Notes: generated from the letters alone by a model not told the origin. Positions 35,321 through 50,770 are shown, numbered from the stretch's first letter. The stretch: 64,000 bases of DNA from an uncultured Hymenobacter sp. (GCA_913776615.1 CAJYPK010000015.1:124001-188000); one strand, 5' to 3'. Translations and numbers: made by a program.

Positions 35321-37459
35321 CTAGCGGCCGCCTTTAGTTTTAGCCACGATGGCATCAGCCATGTTGGTGGGTACCTGCTCGTAGTGTGAGAAGGTCAGCG
35401 AAGCCGAGGCACGGCCCGAAGACAGCGTACGCAGGTCGGTCACGTAGCCGAACAGTTCCGACAGCGGAACGTCAGCCTTGATAACCTGGGCACCGCCTTT
35501 GGTGTCCATGCCTTTCATCAAACCACGACGACGGTTCAAGTCACCGGTTACGGGACCCGTGTATTCGTCGGGGCAAACAACTTCTACTGCCATAATGGGC
35601 TCAAGCAGTTTCGGGCCGGCTTTCTTGGCAGCTTCACGGAAGCCGTCACGAGCAGCGAGTTCGAACGATAGGGCGTCCGAGTCAACGTCGTGGTACGAGC
35701 CGTGGAACAGGCGAACCTTCATCGTTTCGATGGGGAAGCCAGCCAGCGGGCCACGTTTCATGGCTTCTTCGAAACCTTTCTGGATGGGGGCAATGAATTC
35801 GCGGGGGATAACACCACCTACGATAGCATTGTCGAACTCCAAGCCAGCCTTTTCGGGTTCGGTTTCTTTCGGACCGAGTTCGAATACGATGTCACCGAAT
35901 TTACCACGGCCACCAGTCTGCTTCTTGTAGGTTTCGCGGTGCTCAACTTTCTTGGTGAGCATCTCCTTGTAAGCAACTTGAGGAGCACCTTGGTTGATTT
36001 CCACTTTGAACTCCCGACGCATACGGTCGATGATAATTTCAAGGTGCAATTCGCCCATACCACGCAGGATGGTCTGGCCGGTTTCTTCGTCGGTGTTAAC
36101 GCGCAGCGTGGGGTCTTCCTCGATGAGCTTGGCAATAGCCATACCCATTTTGTCCACGTCGGCTTGCGTCTTGGGCTCGATGGCGTAGCCGATTACCGGC
36201 TCGGGGAAGCTCATCGACTCCAGAACTACGGGGTTCTTCTCGTCGGTCAGCGTGTCACCGGTTTTGATGTCTTTGAAACCTACGCCAGCCGCAATGTCAC
36301 CCGCTTGAATTTTCTCAATCGGGTTCTGCTTGTTGGAGTGCATCTGCATGAGGCGCGAGATACGCTCCTTCTTGCCGGTGCGGTTGTTCAGCACGTACGA
36401 ACCACCGTCGAGCTGACCGCTGTAGCAGCGGAAGAAGCACAGACGACCTACGTAGGGGTCGGTAGCGATTTTGAACGCCAGGGCGGTGAAGGGCTCCGAG
36501 TTGTCGGGGTGACGCTCAACGGGCTCGCCGGTTTCGGGGTTGGTACCCTCAATGGCGGGCATGTCGAGCGGCGACGGCAGGTAAGCCATTACGGCGTCCA
36601 GCATGGTCTGCACACCCTTGTTCTTGAAGGCCGAGCCGCACAGTACGGGCGAGAACTTCATGTCGATAACCGCTTTGCGGATAACGTCCATCATTTCTTC
36701 GCGGGTGATGCTGTCCGGGTCCTCGAAGAATTTCTCCATCAAGGTGTCGTCGTACTCAGCTACGCTCTCGATGAGCTTCTCGCGCCACTCAGATACAGTG
36801 TCAACCAGATCCTCAGGAACGGGAATCTCGTCGTACGACTTACCTTCAGTTTTGTCGTCCCACACGATGGCTTTGCCAGTCAGCAGGTCAACTACGCCTT
36901 TGAAGGTATCTTCCGAGCCAATTGGGATTTGCAGCGGCACAGGGTTAGCGCCGAGCTTGTCCTTGATCTCGTTAACGGCTTTGAAGAAGTCAGCACCAGC
37001 GCGGTCCATCTTGTTGACGAAGCAGATGCGCGGTACGTGGTATTTGTCAGCCTGACGCCATACGGTTTCCGACTGCGGCTCTACGCCCGATACGGCGCAG
37101 AACAGAGCCACGGCACCGTCGAGTACGCGCAACGAACGCTCTACTTCCACCGTAAAGTCAACGTGACCGGGGGTGTCAATAAGGTTGATCTTGTACTGCT
37201 TGGTTTCGGCAGTTTGGTTGCCCTTAGCATCCGTGGGGTAATTCCAGAAGGTAGTGGTAGCGGCCGAGGTGATGGTAATACCACGCTCCTGCTCCTGCTC
37301 CATCCAGTCCATCGTGGCGGCACCGTCGTGTACCTCCCCGATTTTGTGGGTTTTACCCGTGTAGTAGAGAATGCGCTCCGAAGTAGTAGTCTTGCCCGCG
37401 TCGATGTGGGCCATGATACCAATGTTGCGCAGGTACTGAAGGTCTTTGTTGACTGCCAT
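35321..37459 (-). CDS. fusA: Elongation factor G
   Basis: 712 residues, five-domain translocase. The GTPase motifs are [18 protein letters not shown] (P-loop), DTPGHVDF and NKMDRAGAD; switch I is seen in [20 protein letters not shown]. Domain IV has the [15 protein letters not shown] loop. This is the housekeeping copy in its str-operon place after rpsG, with a 109-base spacer that holds a G-rich inverted repeat. Confidence 0.98.
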   Translation of the reverse strand: MAVNKDLQYLRNIGIMAHIDAGKTTTSERILYYTGKTHKIGEVHDGAATMDWMEQEQERGITITSAATTTFWNYPTDAKGNQTAETKQYKINLIDTPGHVDFTVEVERSLRVLDGAVALFCAVSGVEPQSETVWRQADKYHVPRICFVNKMDRAGADFFKAVNEIKDKLGANPVPLQIPIGSEDTFKGVVDLLTGKAIVWDDKTEGKSYDEIPVPEDLVDTVSEWREKLIESVAEYDDTLMEKFFEDPDSITREEMMDVIRKAVIDMKFSPVLCGSAFKNKGVQTMLDAVMAYLPSPLDMPAIEGTNPETGEPVERHPDNSEPFTALAFKIATDPYVGRLCFFRCYSGQLDGGSYVLNNRTGKKERISRLMQMHSNKQNPIEKIQAGDIAAGVGFKDIKTGDTLTDEKNPVVLESMSFPEPVIGYAIEPKTQADVDKMGMAIAKLIEEDPTLRVNTDEETGQTILRGMGELHLEIIIDRMRREFKVEINQGAPQVAYKEMLTKKVEHRETYKKQTGGRGKFGDIVFELGPKETEPEKAGLEFDNAIVGGVIPREFIAPIQKGFEEAMKRGPLAGFPIETMKVRLFHGSYHDVDSDALSFELAARDGFREAAKKAGPKLLEPIMAVEVVCPDEYTGPVTGDLNRRRGLMKGMDTKGGAQVIKADVPLSELFGYVTDLRTLSSGRASASLTFSHYEQVPTNMADAIVAKTKGGR

Positions 37460-37475
37460 TGTATGTAAGGAAGTT

Positions 37476-37558
37476 GGGGGCTTGGGGGCCTAGGGCCTTG
37501 GGGTGTTCAACAACTAGAATAAGCAGAACATTCCAAGCGCCTAAGCTCCCAAGCCCCC
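37476..37558. repeat. G-rich inverted repeat between rpsG and fusA, family C
   Basis: The arms 37476-37501 and 37533-37558 match inversely at 22 of 26 positions, around the unit GGGGGCTTGGG. The left arm on the plus strand has four G-runs of 3-5 bases with short loops, a G-quadruplex motif. The right arm gives a weaker one on the transcribed minus-strand RNA. A sister element lies at 38046-38142. Confidence 0.8.
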
Positions 37559-37568
37559 GTTTACCAAT

Positions 37569-38036
37569 TTAGAATCGGAAGTGCGAGAAGGCCTTGTTGG
37601 CTTCTGCCATGCGGTGGGTGTCGTCTTTCTTCTTAACGGCAGCACCTTCACCTTTGGCAGCAGCGATGATTTCGCCAGCCAGCTTGTCTTTCATGGTCTT
37701 CTCACCACGACGACGAGCGTATTGAATCAGCCACTTCGAGCCTACGGCAATACGACGGTCGGCACGTACTTCAATCGGCACCTGGAACGTAGCACCACCT
37801 ACGCGGCGGCTCTTTACCTCTACGGTCGGCATTACGTTGTTCAACGCTTTGCGCCACATTTCGAGGCCGTTCTCTTTGGTGCGGGTCTCCACCTGCTCTA
37901 CGGCGTCGTAGAAAATGGTGTAGGCCAGGTTCTTTTTCCCGTCATACATCATGTAGTTGACGAAGCGGGTTACGAGCGTCTCCTTGAACTTGGGGTCCGG
38001 TAGGAGGATGCGCTTTTTCGGTTTAGACTTACGCAT
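37569..38036 (-). CDS. rpsG: 30S ribosomal protein S7
   Basis: 155 residues from the ATG at 38036 ([36 protein letters not shown]). The end shows the typical [45 protein letters not shown]. It organises the 30S head and is the str-operon repressor in E. coli. The longer reading upstream runs through the repeat at 38046-38142 and was not used. Confidence 0.97.
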   Translation of the reverse strand: MRKSKPKKRILLPDPKFKETLVTRFVNYMMYDGKKNLAYTIFYDAVEQVETRTKENGLEMWRKALNNVMPTVEVKSRRVGGATFQVPIEVRADRRIAVGSKWLIQYARRRGEKTMKDKLAGEIIAAAKGEGAAVKKKDDTHRMAEANKAFSHFRF

Positions 38037-38045
38037 AGTTGTATA

Positions 38046-38142
38046 GGGGGCTTGGGAGCTCAGGGGCTTAGGGGCTTGGCTGCTAGACTCACGGCTGTGC
38101 GTCGCACAACTCAAGCCCCTAAGCCCCTAAGTCCCCAAACCC
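38046..38142. repeat. G-rich inverted repeat between rpsL and rpsG, family C
   Basis: The left arm 38046-38079 carries GGGGGCTTGGG and two AGGGGCTT units; the right arm 38112-38142 is its inverse, with an exact 17-base core (AGGGGCTTAGGGGCTTG). The arms are separated by 32 bases. It again has four G-runs in a row. It fills the whole rpsL-rpsG spacer, 10 bases before the rpsG ATG. Confidence 0.8.
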
Positions 38143-38149
38143 TTACTAA

Positions 38150-38578
38150 TTACTTTTTCTTACCGGGTGCTGGTTTGCCACCTTTGCCGGCTGCGGCCAC
38201 TTGGCCCGGCTTCGGACGCTTAGCGCCGTACTTCGAGCGGCGCTGGAGACGACCATTAACACCGGCCGTGTCGAGCGCACCACGGATGATGTGGTAACGA
38301 ACGCCAGGCAGGTCTTTTACCCGGCCTCCGCGAATGAGCACGATGCTGTGCTCCTGGAGGTTGTGGCCTTCACCGGGGATGTATGCGTTAACTTCCTTAC
38401 CGTTGGTAAGGCGCACACGGGCCACTTTGCGCATAGCCGAGTTCGGCTTCTTAGGCGTGGTGGTGTACACACGGGTGCACACGCCCCGACGCTGCGGGCA
38501 CGAATCAAGGGCGGGCGACTTCGACTTGGTAGTCAAAGCCTCACGGCCTTTCCGTACGAGTTGGTTAATGGTTGGCAT
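38150..38578 (-). CDS. rpsL: 30S ribosomal protein S12
   Basis: 142 residues: [100 protein letters not shown]. The streptomycin-linked Lys in T-P-K-K-P-N is wild type; a Lys/Gly/Pro-rich tail follows. First gene of the str operon, with a near-consensus promoter 50 bases upstream. Confidence 0.98.
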   Translation of the reverse strand: MPTINQLVRKGREALTTKSKSPALDSCPQRRGVCTRVYTTTPKKPNSAMRKVARVRLTNGKEVNAYIPGEGHNLQEHSIVLIRGGRVKDLPGVRYHIIRGALDTAGVNGRLQRRSKYGAKRPKPGQVAAAGKGGKPAPGKKK

Positions 38579-38627
38579 TTAGCGATTAGTTGAACAGGAG
38601 CCGTTTGCTCCCAAATTTTCAGGCCTG

Positions 38628-38659
38628 CAAAGGTAAGAAAATAGTTTGGCAATAGCAAA
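38628..38659 (-). promoter_or_regulatory. str operon promoter
   Basis: The minus strand reads TTTG (38656-38659), 20 bases, TACCTTTG (38628-38635). It matches both boxes of the Bacteroidota housekeeping promoter. The leader to rpsL is about 45 bases. Confidence 0.85.
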
Positions 38660-38709
38660 CTTGCTGAAAAAGTTAATCTTCCGTTTGCCGTCGCCAAGCT
38701 AGCCGGCGG

Positions 38710-39036
38710 CTAGGCCTCCCCTACCGCCCCCCCAAAGTTCATGGGGTAAGTTGTCGCTTCCTGGTGCACTTTGATGGGGCCGTAGCTCTGCTCGAAGCGC
38801 TGGATATTTTCCTCCAAGGCCGAGAGTAGCCGCTTGGCGTGCTCAGGCGTGAGGATTACGCGGGCTTTTACTCTAGCTTTTGGTGCGCCGGGCATCATGC
38901 GGATAAAGTCTACTACAAACTCGCTCGTGCTGTGCGCAATCAGGGCGAGATTAGCGTATTCGCCTTCGGCGATAGCTTCGCTTAGCTCGATATTGAGCGC
39001 GTTGGGATCGGTGTTTTCGGGCTGGGCTGGCTGCAT
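38710..39036 (-). CDS. DUF3467 protein
   Basis: 108 residues. It matches the DUF3467 pattern: IELSEAIAEGEYANLALIAHSTSEFVVDFIRMMPGAPKARVKARVILTPEHAKRLLSALEENIQRFEQSYGPI. Such short proteins are widespread in Bacteroidota; the function is unknown. It lies 18 bases after the gene at 39055-39471, downstream of rpoC. Confidence 0.85.
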   Translation of the reverse strand: MQPAQPENTDPNALNIELSEAIAEGEYANLALIAHSTSEFVVDFIRMMPGAPKARVKARVILTPEHAKRLLSALEENIQRFEQSYGPIKVHQEATTYPMNFGGAVGEA

Positions 39037-39054
39037 TCTCTTGGTATACTTTAC

Positions 39055-39471
39055 TTAATTCTTGTTTGGGACGGTATCATCAATAAAACCTATTACATCC
39101 GCAACTGATACGGAAAATACTCCTGCTTTACCCGACAAAAAGGCTTCTCGCCACATTTCGTAGCCTTCTTCAAAATCATCGGGCAAAGGACTTGACTGTG
39201 AGAGGAGATGAGTTATACTATCTCTTAGTGCTTCTTCTGAAAAAGGCAAGTGCGAAGCTGTTCCTTCGTCGGGCTTAGTTGGTAATCGTTGCATATTCAG
39301 GCCTCGCACCTGAATGTGAACTGCCACTTCCCTTTCGTGCAGCAAGTCTACCGCCACAATCTGCAAGACGGAATTAGAATCAGCAGGACGGTTTTTGTAC
39401 AGCCAGACTTGGCCAACTTGAAATTGGGAGCCGCGGTAATGCTGTAGAGGAATCGGGGCTGAGTGAGACAT
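39055..39471 (-). CDS. Unknown small protein downstream of rpoC
   Basis: 138 residues; not recognised. It begins MSHSAPIPLQHYRGSQFQVGQVWLYKNRPADSNSVLQIVAVD and has no signal peptide or membrane helix. The first half is likely beta-rich (VGQVWLYKNR, VLQIVAVD, VAVHIQVRGL). The second half is helical (EEALRDSITHLLSQ, FEEGYEMWREAFLSGKAGVF). G+C is visibly lower than in its neighbours, which may point to later acquisition. It lies between the rpoC terminator and DUF3467, in the same direction. Confidence 0.65.
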   Translation of the reverse strand: MSHSAPIPLQHYRGSQFQVGQVWLYKNRPADSNSVLQIVAVDLLHEREVAVHIQVRGLNMQRLPTKPDEGTASHLPFSEEALRDSITHLLSQSSPLPDDFEEGYEMWREAFLSGKAGVFSVSVADVIGFIDDTVPNKN

Positions 39472-39507
39472 AGAGGCTTGCTGAACTCAATACGAAGATC
39501 TCAAACA

Positions 39508-39543
39508 AAAACCCCCGGCTGGCTCGCACCAACCGGGGGTTTT
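39508..39543 (-). terminator. rpoBC operon terminator
   Basis: The stem AAAACCCCCGG/CCGGGGGTTTT (11 bases) with a 14-base loop lies 25 bases past the rpoC stop, with U-rich sequence on the minus strand. Confidence 0.85.
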
Positions 39544-39567
39544 GCTTTTACAAACCTACGTCATTCG

Positions 39568-43923
<4,356 letters not shown>

Positions 43924-44170
43924 TCTAATGGTTTTAGCGGTTGATTTCTGCTGTTATAGCGAGCCATAACAGTGCGACGCTACGAAAAGTGCTCTGCGGG
44001 TCGGACAGGTACGCCACGCAGTAGTTTTTCGCTAGGTCTTGTTTTGCCCCTCGGCAGCCGCGCTTCCCACCTTGTGCTACCCTGACCTGTCTCGGGGCAG
44101 TAGTATCGTGAGCGGGGCGCTTTGCAGCGAGGCTATGTAGTAAGTCTATTCTATGGACAGCTAGCGCAAA

Positions 44171-44206
44171 GAAGTGGCTACCAACGCACGCGCTGGCAAC
44201 CACCTC
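44171..44206 (-). other. Hairpin between rpoB and rpoC
   Basis: The minus-strand RNA folds into a 15-base stem (44192-44206 with 44171-44185) with a 6-base loop and four G-U pairs. The DNA of the opposite strand pairs less well, so the fold is suited to the rpoB transcript. It begins 13 bases past the rpoB stop and is followed by TTTGCG. It may be a partial terminator or an RNase site. The rest of 43924-44218 shows nothing else. Confidence 0.6.
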
Positions 44207-44218
44207 TTTTTACTTAAC

Positions 44219-47200
44219 CTAGTCGAGCGAAATCTCCAGCGCCAGACCACGGAGCTCGTGGATAAGCACGTTGAACGACTCGGGGATATTCGGCTTGGGC
44301 AGAATGTCGCCTTTTACAATGGCTTCGTACGCCTTGGCGCGGCCTACCACGTCGTCCGACTTGATGGTCAGGATTTCTTGCAGCACGTTGGAAGCACCGA
44401 AGGCTTCCAGCGCCCACACCTCCATCTCACCGAAGCGCTGACCACCGAACTGCGCCTTACCACCCAGCGGCTGCTGCGTGATGAGCGAGTACGGTCCGAT
44501 GGAACGAGCGTGCATCTTGTCATCAACCAAGTGACCCAGCTTGAGCATGTAAATCACGCCCACAGTTACCGGCTGGTCGAAGCGCTCGCCGCTCAGGCCG
44601 TCGTGCAGGTAAGCGCGGCCCCAGTCGGGCAGGCCAGCCTCCGTCAGCTCGCGGGCTACTTCATCTTCGGTAGCACCGTCGAAAATCGGCGTTGCGTAGG
44701 TACGGCCCATTTTCAGGCCCGCCCAGCCGAGTACGGTCTCATAAATCTGACCGATGTTCATACGGCTGGGTACACCGAGCGGGTTGAGCACGATGTCCAT
44801 CGGGGTGCCGTCGGGCAGGAAGGGCATGTCCTCATCGCGTACGATGCGGGCTACTACCCCTTTGTTACCGTGGCGGCCGGCCATTTTATCACCCACCTTC
44901 AGCTTGCGCTTCTTGGCGATGTATACCTTGGCCAGCTGCACGATGCCAGCGGGAAGCTCATCGCCCACTTCCAGCGTGAAGCGGTCGCGCTTGAAGCGAG
45001 CCGTGATGGTGTTGCGACGCTTGGCGTAGTTTTTCACCAGGCGGAGCAGCAGCTCATTCACGCGGGTATCGGCCGTCCAGCCTTCGAGTTGCAGGTCCTT
45101 GAAAAGGTTTACTTCTTCCGGCACGGCGTAGTTGCTCTCGTCGCGGTAAGCATTCTTATCGGGGAACAACGCTTCGCTGATGTTCTTCCGGTTGAATTTT
45201 ACCCCTTTCGCGAGCACTTCGTCACCGAAGCGGTGCTTCACGCCCTGGCTCGTTTTGCCTTCCAGCAGCGCGACCAGCTTATCGATCATAATGGCTTTCA
45301 CGCCGCGCAGCTCGCGGGCGTAACCGTCCTTCAGATCTTCCACCTCTTTCTTCGACTTAGCCCGCAGGTTCTTGTCCTTTTTAGGACGCGAGAACAGCTT
45401 GGTGCCGATAACCACACCGTTGAGTGAGGGTGGTGCCTTAAGCGAGGCATCCTTCACATCGCCGGCCTTGTCGCCGAAGATGGCGCGGAGCAGCTTCTCC
45501 TCCGGGGTTGGGTCAGTTTCGCCCTTAGGCGTGATCTTACCGATGAGGATGTCGCCTTCGCGTACCTCAGCGCCGAGGCGGATGATACCGTTGTCGTCGA
45601 GGTTGCGGACGGCTTCTTCGCTCACGTTCGGAATCTCCGAAGTCAGCTCTTCTTCGCCGCGCTTGGTCTCGCGTACTTCCAGCTCAAACTCTTCGATGTG
45701 AATCGAGGTGAAGATATCGTCGCGTACTACGCGCTCCGAGATCACGATGGCGTCCTCGAAGTTGTAACCCTGCCAGGGCATGAAGGCCACCTGCATGTTA
45801 CGACCCAGGGCCAGCTCACCGCGGTTGGTACCGTAGCCTTCGCAGAGTACCTGGCCTTTGGTCACGCGCTCGCCGTTTTTCACCAGCGGCGTGAGGTTGA
45901 GGCAGGTATCCTGGTTGGTACGACGGAACTTGATGAGGCTGTACGTCTTGCGTTCAGCGTCGAAGCTCACGGCCAAGTCGTCTTCCGACAAGTCGTATTT
46001 CACGATGATGCGGTTAGCATCTACGGAGTCGATTACGCCTTCGCCCTCGGCCACAATCAGGGCACGCGAGTCGATGGCCGTGCGGCCTTCCAGACCCGTA
46101 CCCACAATCGGAGCCTCGGGGCGGAGCAGCGGCACTGCCTGACGTTGCATGTTCGAGCCCATGAGCGCACGGTTGGCGTCGTCGTGCTCCAGGAACGGAA
46201 TCAGCGAAGCAGCTACCGATACAATCTGGTTCGGGGCTACGTCCATATAGGAGTATTCCTCCGGGCCAACTACCGGGAAGTCGCCTTCGAAGCGACCTTT
46301 CACCAGTTCCTGCGTCAGCTTGCCTTCCTCGCTGAGCAGCGAGTTGGCCTGCGCGATGTGGTGCGTGTCTTCTTCCTCGGCGGTCAGGAACTTCACGTTC
46401 TCCGTCATGTCCACGGTGCCGCCCTCTACCGTGCGGTAGGGCGTCTCGATGAAGCCCATCGAGTTTACGCGGGCGTGCACGCAGAGCGACGAAATCAGCC
46501 CGATGTTCGGGCCTTCCGGCGTTTCAATCGTGCAAAGACGGCCGTAGTGCGTGTAGTGTACGTCACGTACTTCGAAGCCAGCGCGCTCGCGCGACAGACC
46601 TCCCGGCCCGAGCGCCGATACGCGACGCTTGTGCGTCACCTCGGCCAGCGGGTTGGTCTGGTCCATAAACTGCGACAGCTGGTTGGTGCCGAAGAACGAG
46701 TTGATCACGCTCGACAGCGTGCGGGCATTGATCAGGTCAACCGGCTTGAAGTCCTCGTTGTCGCGCACGTTCATGCGCTCCTTGATGGTACGCGCCATAC
46801 GGGCTAGGCCCACGCCGAACTGGGCGTAGAGCTGCTCCCCTACCGTGCGCACGCGGCGGTTGCTCAAGTGGTCAATGTCATCAACAATGGCCTTGGAGTT
46901 GATCAAGCCGATCAGGTACTTCACGATGAGAACAATGTCCTCGTTAGTCAGTACGCGCGACTGCTGATCCATGCCGATCTGCAGCTTCTTGTTGATCCGG
47001 TAGCGGCCTACTTCCCCGAGGTCGTAGCGCTTATCCGAGAAGAACAGCTTTTGGATGATGTCGCGGGCAGTCTCTTCATCGGGAGCTTCCGTGTTGCGGA
47101 GCTGACGGTAGATTTGCTCAACGGCTTCTTTCTCCGAGTTCGAGTTGTCTTTCTGCAGGGTATTGTAGATAATCGCAAAGTCGGCGATGTTTACATTTTC

Positions 47201-48127
47201 CTTGTGCAGAATAACCGACTTAGCCCCAGCATCAACGATTACGTCGATGTCTTCCTCGTTGATGGTCGAGTCGCGCTCCAGGAGCACCTCGTTCCGGTCA
47301 ATTGATACTACCTCGCCGGTGTCCTCATCTACGAAATCCTCAGTCCAGGTGCGAAGCACGCGGGCGGCTAACTTACGGCCGACCGCCTTTTTGAGGCTCT
47401 TCTTATCGGCTTTTACTTCTTCGCTCAGGCCGAACAGGTCCAGAATGTCCTTGTCCGTACCGTAGCCGATAGCACGCAGCAGCGTCGTAACCGGAAACTT
47501 CTTCTTCCGGTCGATGTAGGCGTACATCACGTTATTCACGTCCGTGGCAAACTCAATCCACGAGCCTTTGAACGGGATGATACGGGCCGAATACAGCTTT
47601 GTACCGTTAGTGTGCTTGCTCTGAGCGAAGAAAACGCCCGGCGAGCGGTGCAACTGCGATACGATAACGCGCTCGGCGCCGTTAATAACAAACGAGCCTT
47701 TTTCCGTCATGTACGGAATGTTGCCCAAGAAAACTTCCTGCTCAATAGTCTGGAAGTCCTCGTTATCCTTATCGTTACAAATGAGCTGCAGCTTAGCCTT
47801 CAGCGGCACGGCGTAAGTCAGGCCGCGGTCGATGCACTCATCCACCGTATATTTCGGCGGGTCAACGTGATAGTCGATAAAGTTCAGCACGAAGTTTTCG
47901 CGCGAGTCCGAAATCGGGAAGTTCTCGGCAAATACCTTGAACAAGCCCTCATTGGTGCGGCTCGCAGCGGCTGTTTCGAGCTGGAAGAATTCCTGGAACG
48001 ACTGCACCTGCACGTCCAGGAAGTCCGGATACTCAATAACTTTCTTAATCTTGGCGAAATTGATTCGCTCACTGGCCCCAGTCAGGTGTTTGACTTCGGC
48101 GGCCTCAGTTGCTTGCGGTGTAGCCAA
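44219..48127 (-). CDS. rpoB: RNA polymerase subunit beta
   Basis: 1302 residues, full length for Bacteroidota. The rifampicin region is wild type: [62 protein letters not shown] and [23 protein letters not shown] mark the catalytic core, and [21 protein letters not shown] the C-terminal clamp. It lies 472 bases after rplL, with a terminator and a palindromic element between them. Confidence 0.99.
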   Translation of the reverse strand: MATPQATEAAEVKHLTGASERINFAKIKKVIEYPDFLDVQVQSFQEFFQLETAAASRTNEGLFKVFAENFPISDSRENFVLNFIDYHVDPPKYTVDECIDRGLTYAVPLKAKLQLICNDKDNEDFQTIEQEVFLGNIPYMTEKGSFVINGAERVIVSQLHRSPGVFFAQSKHTNGTKLYSARIIPFKGSWIEFATDVNNVMYAYIDRKKKFPVTTLLRAIGYGTDKDILDLFGLSEEVKADKKSLKKAVGRKLAARVLRTWTEDFVDEDTGEVVSIDRNEVLLERDSTINEEDIDVIVDAGAKSVILHKENVNIADFAIIYNTLQKDNSNSEKEAVEQIYRQLRNTEAPDEETARDIIQKLFFSDKRYDLGEVGRYRINKKLQIGMDQQSRVLTNEDIVLIVKYLIGLINSKAIVDDIDHLSNRRVRTVGEQLYAQFGVGLARMARTIKERMNVRDNEDFKPVDLINARTLSSVINSFFGTNQLSQFMDQTNPLAEVTHKRRVSALGPGGLSRERAGFEVRDVHYTHYGRLCTIETPEGPNIGLISSLCVHARVNSMGFIETPYRTVEGGTVDMTENVKFLTAEEEDTHHIAQANSLLSEEGKLTQELVKGRFEGDFPVVGPEEYSYMDVAPNQIVSVAASLIPFLEHDDANRALMGSNMQRQAVPLLRPEAPIVGTGLEGRTAIDSRALIVAEGEGVIDSVDANRIIVKYDLSEDDLAVSFDAERKTYSLIKFRRTNQDTCLNLTPLVKNGERVTKGQVLCEGYGTNRGELALGRNMQVAFMPWQGYNFEDAIVISERVVRDDIFTSIHIEEFELEVRETKRGEEELTSEIPNVSEEAVRNLDDNGIIRLGAEVREGDILIGKITPKGETDPTPEEKLLRAIFGDKAGDVKDASLKAPPSLNGVVIGTKLFSRPKKDKNLRAKSKKEVEDLKDGYARELRGVKAIMIDKLVALLEGKTSQGVKHRFGDEVLAKGVKFNRKNISEALFPDKNAYRDESNYAVPEEVNLFKDLQLEGWTADTRVNELLLRLVKNYAKRRNTITARFKRDRFTLEVGDELPAGIVQLAKVYIAKKRKLKVGDKMAGRHGNKGVVARIVRDEDMPFLPDGTPMDIVLNPLGVPSRMNIGQIYETVLGWAGLKMGRTYATPIFDGATEDEVARELTEAGLPDWGRAYLHDGLSGERFDQPVTVGVIYMLKLGHLVDDKMHARSIGPYSLITQQPLGGKAQFGGQRFGEMEVWALEAFGASNVLQEILTIKSDDVVGRAKAYEAIVKGDILPKPNIPESFNVLIHELRGLALEISLD

Positions 48128-48339
48128 TTGGGAAGGTTTTAAAAATGTACACGTAAGCTATTCTATTGCTGTAGCGGCGGCGGCTGCACCCAGCTTCTGC
48201 TGGGCACTACGGTCGGCTCGTTCGCACGAGCACCAAGCCGGAGCTTAGTGTTACAGCACCTGCTAGCAGTTATCTCCTGGCAAGCTGAGTTTGGAAAGTT
48301 GCTTTCACACCTGCACCTACGGTAAAAGCCTTCAGACAA

Positions 48340-48466
48340 ACTCAGACGTTATGAGCGCAGCAAAGGACCTTACCACGTTGGCTGTCAAATGAGTCTGAAA
48401 CTCGTGCGACTTCTAACGTGATAAGGTCCTTCATTTTGCTTTGCTCCAATGCAGGATGACAGAAGA
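48340..48466. repeat. Palindromic element between rplL and rpoB, family A-like
   Basis: The core arms 48363-48379 and 48415-48431 (AAGGACCTTACCACGTT and its inverse) match at 16 of 17 positions. Outward, both sides carry GAGC-GCAAAG-like words, and the right edge reads GATGACAG, whose inverse CTGTCATC starts the family A arms. It is thus a distant copy of the elements at 159-248 and 10805-10883. The gap 48128-48599 holds this and the rplL terminator; no gene is seen. Confidence 0.7.
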
Positions 48467-48540
48467 AGAAAACTGCTAGCGTAAGACAACCAGCGGCACC
48501 GGCTTTTGGTTGCAAAACTTCGCTTGTCCTCTACAAACAG

Positions 48541-48564
48541 GAAAAGACCTGGCGAAGTGCCAGG
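48541..48564 (-). terminator. Terminator after rplL
   Basis: On the minus strand CCTGGC, 5-base loop, GCCAGG, then TCTTTTCC, 36 bases past the rplL stop. It should reduce flow from the ribosomal genes into rpoB, as the partial terminator does in E. coli. Confidence 0.8.
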
Positions 48565-48599
48565 CCTAATCCGTTGCGGGAACAAGCCCGTAGGCGAAC

Positions 48600-48980
48600 C
48601 TACTTAACTTCTACTTCAGCACCAGCTTCTTCGAGCTGCTTCTTCAGGGCTTCGGCTTCGTCCTTAGCTACACCTTCTTTCAGGGGCTTGGGAGCACCGT
48701 CAACCAGTTCTTTAGCCTCTTTCAGGCCCAGACCGGTCAGGTCTTTTACCAGCTTCACAACAGCCAGCTTCTGGCCACCGGCAGCTTTCAGGATTACGTC
48801 GAACGACGTCTTCTCTTCGGGAGCGTCAGCAGCAGCGCCAGCACCACCACCAGCTACCATTACGGGAGCAGCAGCAGCAGGCTCAATGCCGTACTCATCC
48901 TTCAGGATGCCAGCGAGTTCGTTTACTTCTTTAACGGTGAGGCTAACAAGCTGCTCAGCGAAGGCTTTCAAATCGGCCAT
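48600..48980 (-). CDS. rplL: 50S ribosomal protein L7/L12
   Basis: 126 residues. The N-terminal dimer domain is [32 protein letters not shown], followed by an Ala/Gly hinge. The C-terminal factor-binding domain is [49 protein letters not shown]. Several copies bind L10 to form the stalk. It is followed by a terminator. Confidence 0.98.
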   Translation of the reverse strand: MADLKAFAEQLVSLTVKEVNELAGILKDEYGIEPAAAAPVMVAGGGAGAAADAPEEKTSFDVILKAAGGQKLAVVKLVKDLTGLGLKEAKELVDGAPKPLKEGVAKDEAEALKKQLEEAGAEVEVK

Positions 48981-49036
48981 TTTAGTAGGGTATTAAAAAA
49001 AGTTGAAAATTGAAAGTTGAAAAGGATGAGCAGCGG

Positions 49037-49591
49037 TTAGCCAGCAGCTTCTTCTTTTTCGGAAAGCGTTTTGAGGATGCCAGCCAGCTTGTTGCCGCCG
49101 CTTTGCAGCGCCGAGATAACGTTTTTGGCGGGCGATTGCAGCAGGCCGATGAGTTCACCGAGCAGTTCCTGCTTGCCTTTGATGGTGGTGAGGCCTTCGA
49201 GTTGGTTAGCACCGATGAAGATGCTAGCGTCTACGTAGGCACCTTTCAGCGCGGGCTTGGGCTCTACGCCGCGGGGGTAAGCCTGCGACTTGTAGAACTC
49301 TTGCAGCAGCTTGGCGGGAGCATTGCCGCTCTCTTTCGAGAACAGTACGCCCGACTGGCCTTTCAGCGCCGCGTCCATTTCGCTGGTGTCGCCGCCGAGG
49401 GTATCGAGGGCTTTGCGGATGAACGAGTTTTTGTACACTTTGAATTCCAGCCCGCGGTTGAAGCAGAGGCGACGGAATTCGTTGATTTTTGCTACCGACA
49501 TGCCCGAGGCATCGGCGATGTAGAATGCGTTGTGCGACTGGAACTTCTCGCTCAACTCATCCACGAGGGCTTGTTTGTCTTCCCGAATCAT
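49037..49591 (-). CDS. rplJ: 50S ribosomal protein L10
   Basis: 184 residues: MIREDKQALVDELSEKFQSHNAFYIADASGMSVAKINEFRRLCFNRGLEFKVYKNSFIRKAL at the start, with the C-terminal helix that holds L7/L12 dimers. The base of the ribosomal stalk and operon repressor in E. coli. It follows rplA by 16 bases. Confidence 0.98.
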   Translation of the reverse strand: MIREDKQALVDELSEKFQSHNAFYIADASGMSVAKINEFRRLCFNRGLEFKVYKNSFIRKALDTLGGDTSEMDAALKGQSGVLFSKESGNAPAKLLQEFYKSQAYPRGVEPKPALKGAYVDASIFIGANQLEGLTTIKGKQELLGELIGLLQSPAKNVISALQSGGNKLAGILKTLSEKEEAAG

Positions 49592-49607
49592 GGTTGGTTG
49601 CTATTAA

Positions 49608-50306
49608 TTAGTTAGCGGAAGAAACCGTGCTGTCAACCGGAACGCCGGGCGACATGGTGCTGCTCAAGGTGATGCTCTTGATGTAGGTGCCTTTCGACGA
49701 AGACGGCTTCAGGCGACCAAGCGTCTGGATTACCTCCAGCGCGTTCTCAGCCAGCTTGCTGGGCTCGAACGAAACTTTACCTACCGAGCAGTGAATGATA
49801 CCGGTTTTGTCAACTTTGAAGTCGATTTTACCAGCCTTTACCTCCTGCACTGCCTTGGCCACGTCGGTGGTTACGGTACCCGACTTGGGGTTCGGCATCA
49901 GGCCACGGGGACCCAGTACGCGGCCCAAGCGGCCTACTTTCGCCATTACCGACGGCATGGTGATAATCACGTCGATGTCGGTCCAACCCTTCTCGATTTT
50001 CGAGATGTAGTCGTCCAGACCCACGAAGTCAGCGCCGGCGGCGGTGGCTTCAGCCTCCTTGTCGGGAGTTACCAGGGCCAGTACGCGAACGGTTTTGCCA
50101 GTGCCGTGGGGCAGGGTGGCTACGCCGCGCACCATTTGGTCGGCTTTGCGGGGGTCTACGCCGAGGCGTACGTCGATGTCAACCGAAGCGTCAAATTTGG
50201 TGAAGGTAATGTCCTTTACCACTTGCGCGGCTTCGAGCAGGCTGCGTACCTGCGTCAGGTCATGTTTGGCAAGGGCTTCCTTGCGCTTTTTGCTGATTGC
50301 TGCCAT
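49608..50306 (-). CDS. rplA: 50S ribosomal protein L1
   Basis: 232 residues: [73 protein letters not shown] and [46 protein letters not shown]. It forms the L1 stalk and represses the L11-L1 pair in E. coli. It follows rplK by 20 bases. Confidence 0.98.
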   Translation of the reverse strand: MAAISKKRKEALAKHDLTQVRSLLEAAQVVKDITFTKFDASVDIDVRLGVDPRKADQMVRGVATLPHGTGKTVRVLALVTPDKEAEATAAGADFVGLDDYISKIEKGWTDIDVIITMPSVMAKVGRLGRVLGPRGLMPNPKSGTVTTDVAKAVQEVKAGKIDFKVDKTGIIHCSVGKVSFEPSKLAENALEVIQTLGRLKPSSSKGTYIKSITLSSTMSPGVPVDSTVSSAN

Positions 50307-50326
50307 TGTGTATATCCTCCGGTTAG

Positions 50327-50770
50327 TTATTCAGCAAAAGGCGCGTCGCCCTTCACGGTGATACCCATGCTGCGGGCGGTGCCAGCAACTTGCTTCATGG
50401 CCGACTCGATTTTGAAAGCGTTCAAGTCGGGCATTTTGGTTTCGGCGATAGTACGAACCTGATCCCAGGTTACCGAGCCTACCTTGTTACGGTTGGGCTC
50501 TTTCGAGCCGTTCTGCAACTTGGCAGCGTCCATGAGGAGCACCGGCACCGGGGGGGTTTTGATGACGAAGTCGAACGACTTGTCGGTGTACATCGTAATC
50601 AGGACGGGGCAGATTTGGCCAGCTTTATCTTGGGTGCGAGCGTTGAACTGCTTGCAAAACTCCATGATATTCAAGCCTTTACTACCAAGCGCAGGTCCAA
50701 TTGGCGGGGCAGGATTCGCCGCGCCTCCCTTTACCTGAAGTTTCAGGTAACCTCTAATTTCTTTGGCCAT
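50327..50770 (-). CDS. rplK: 50S ribosomal protein L11
   Basis: 147 residues: [46 protein letters not shown] and the end [28 protein letters not shown]. Part of the GTPase-associated centre. It follows nusG after 113 bases. Confidence 0.98.
   Translation of the reverse strand: MAKEIRGYLKLQVKGGAANPAPPIGPALGSKGLNIMEFCKQFNARTQDKAGQICPVLITMYTDKSFDFVIKTPPVPVLLMDAAKLQNGSKEPNRNKVGSVTWDQVRTIAETKMPDLNAFKIESAMKQVAGTARSMGITVKGDAPFAE

Noticed and set aside
35690..37468. A 592-codon open frame opposite fusA
   Set aside because: It lies fully antisense to EF-G, has no recognisable domain, and is explained by GC-biased third positions.
37476..38142. The G-rich repeats as a CRISPR-like array
   Set aside because: There are only two palindromic elements, separated by a gene, with no regular spacers or cas genes.
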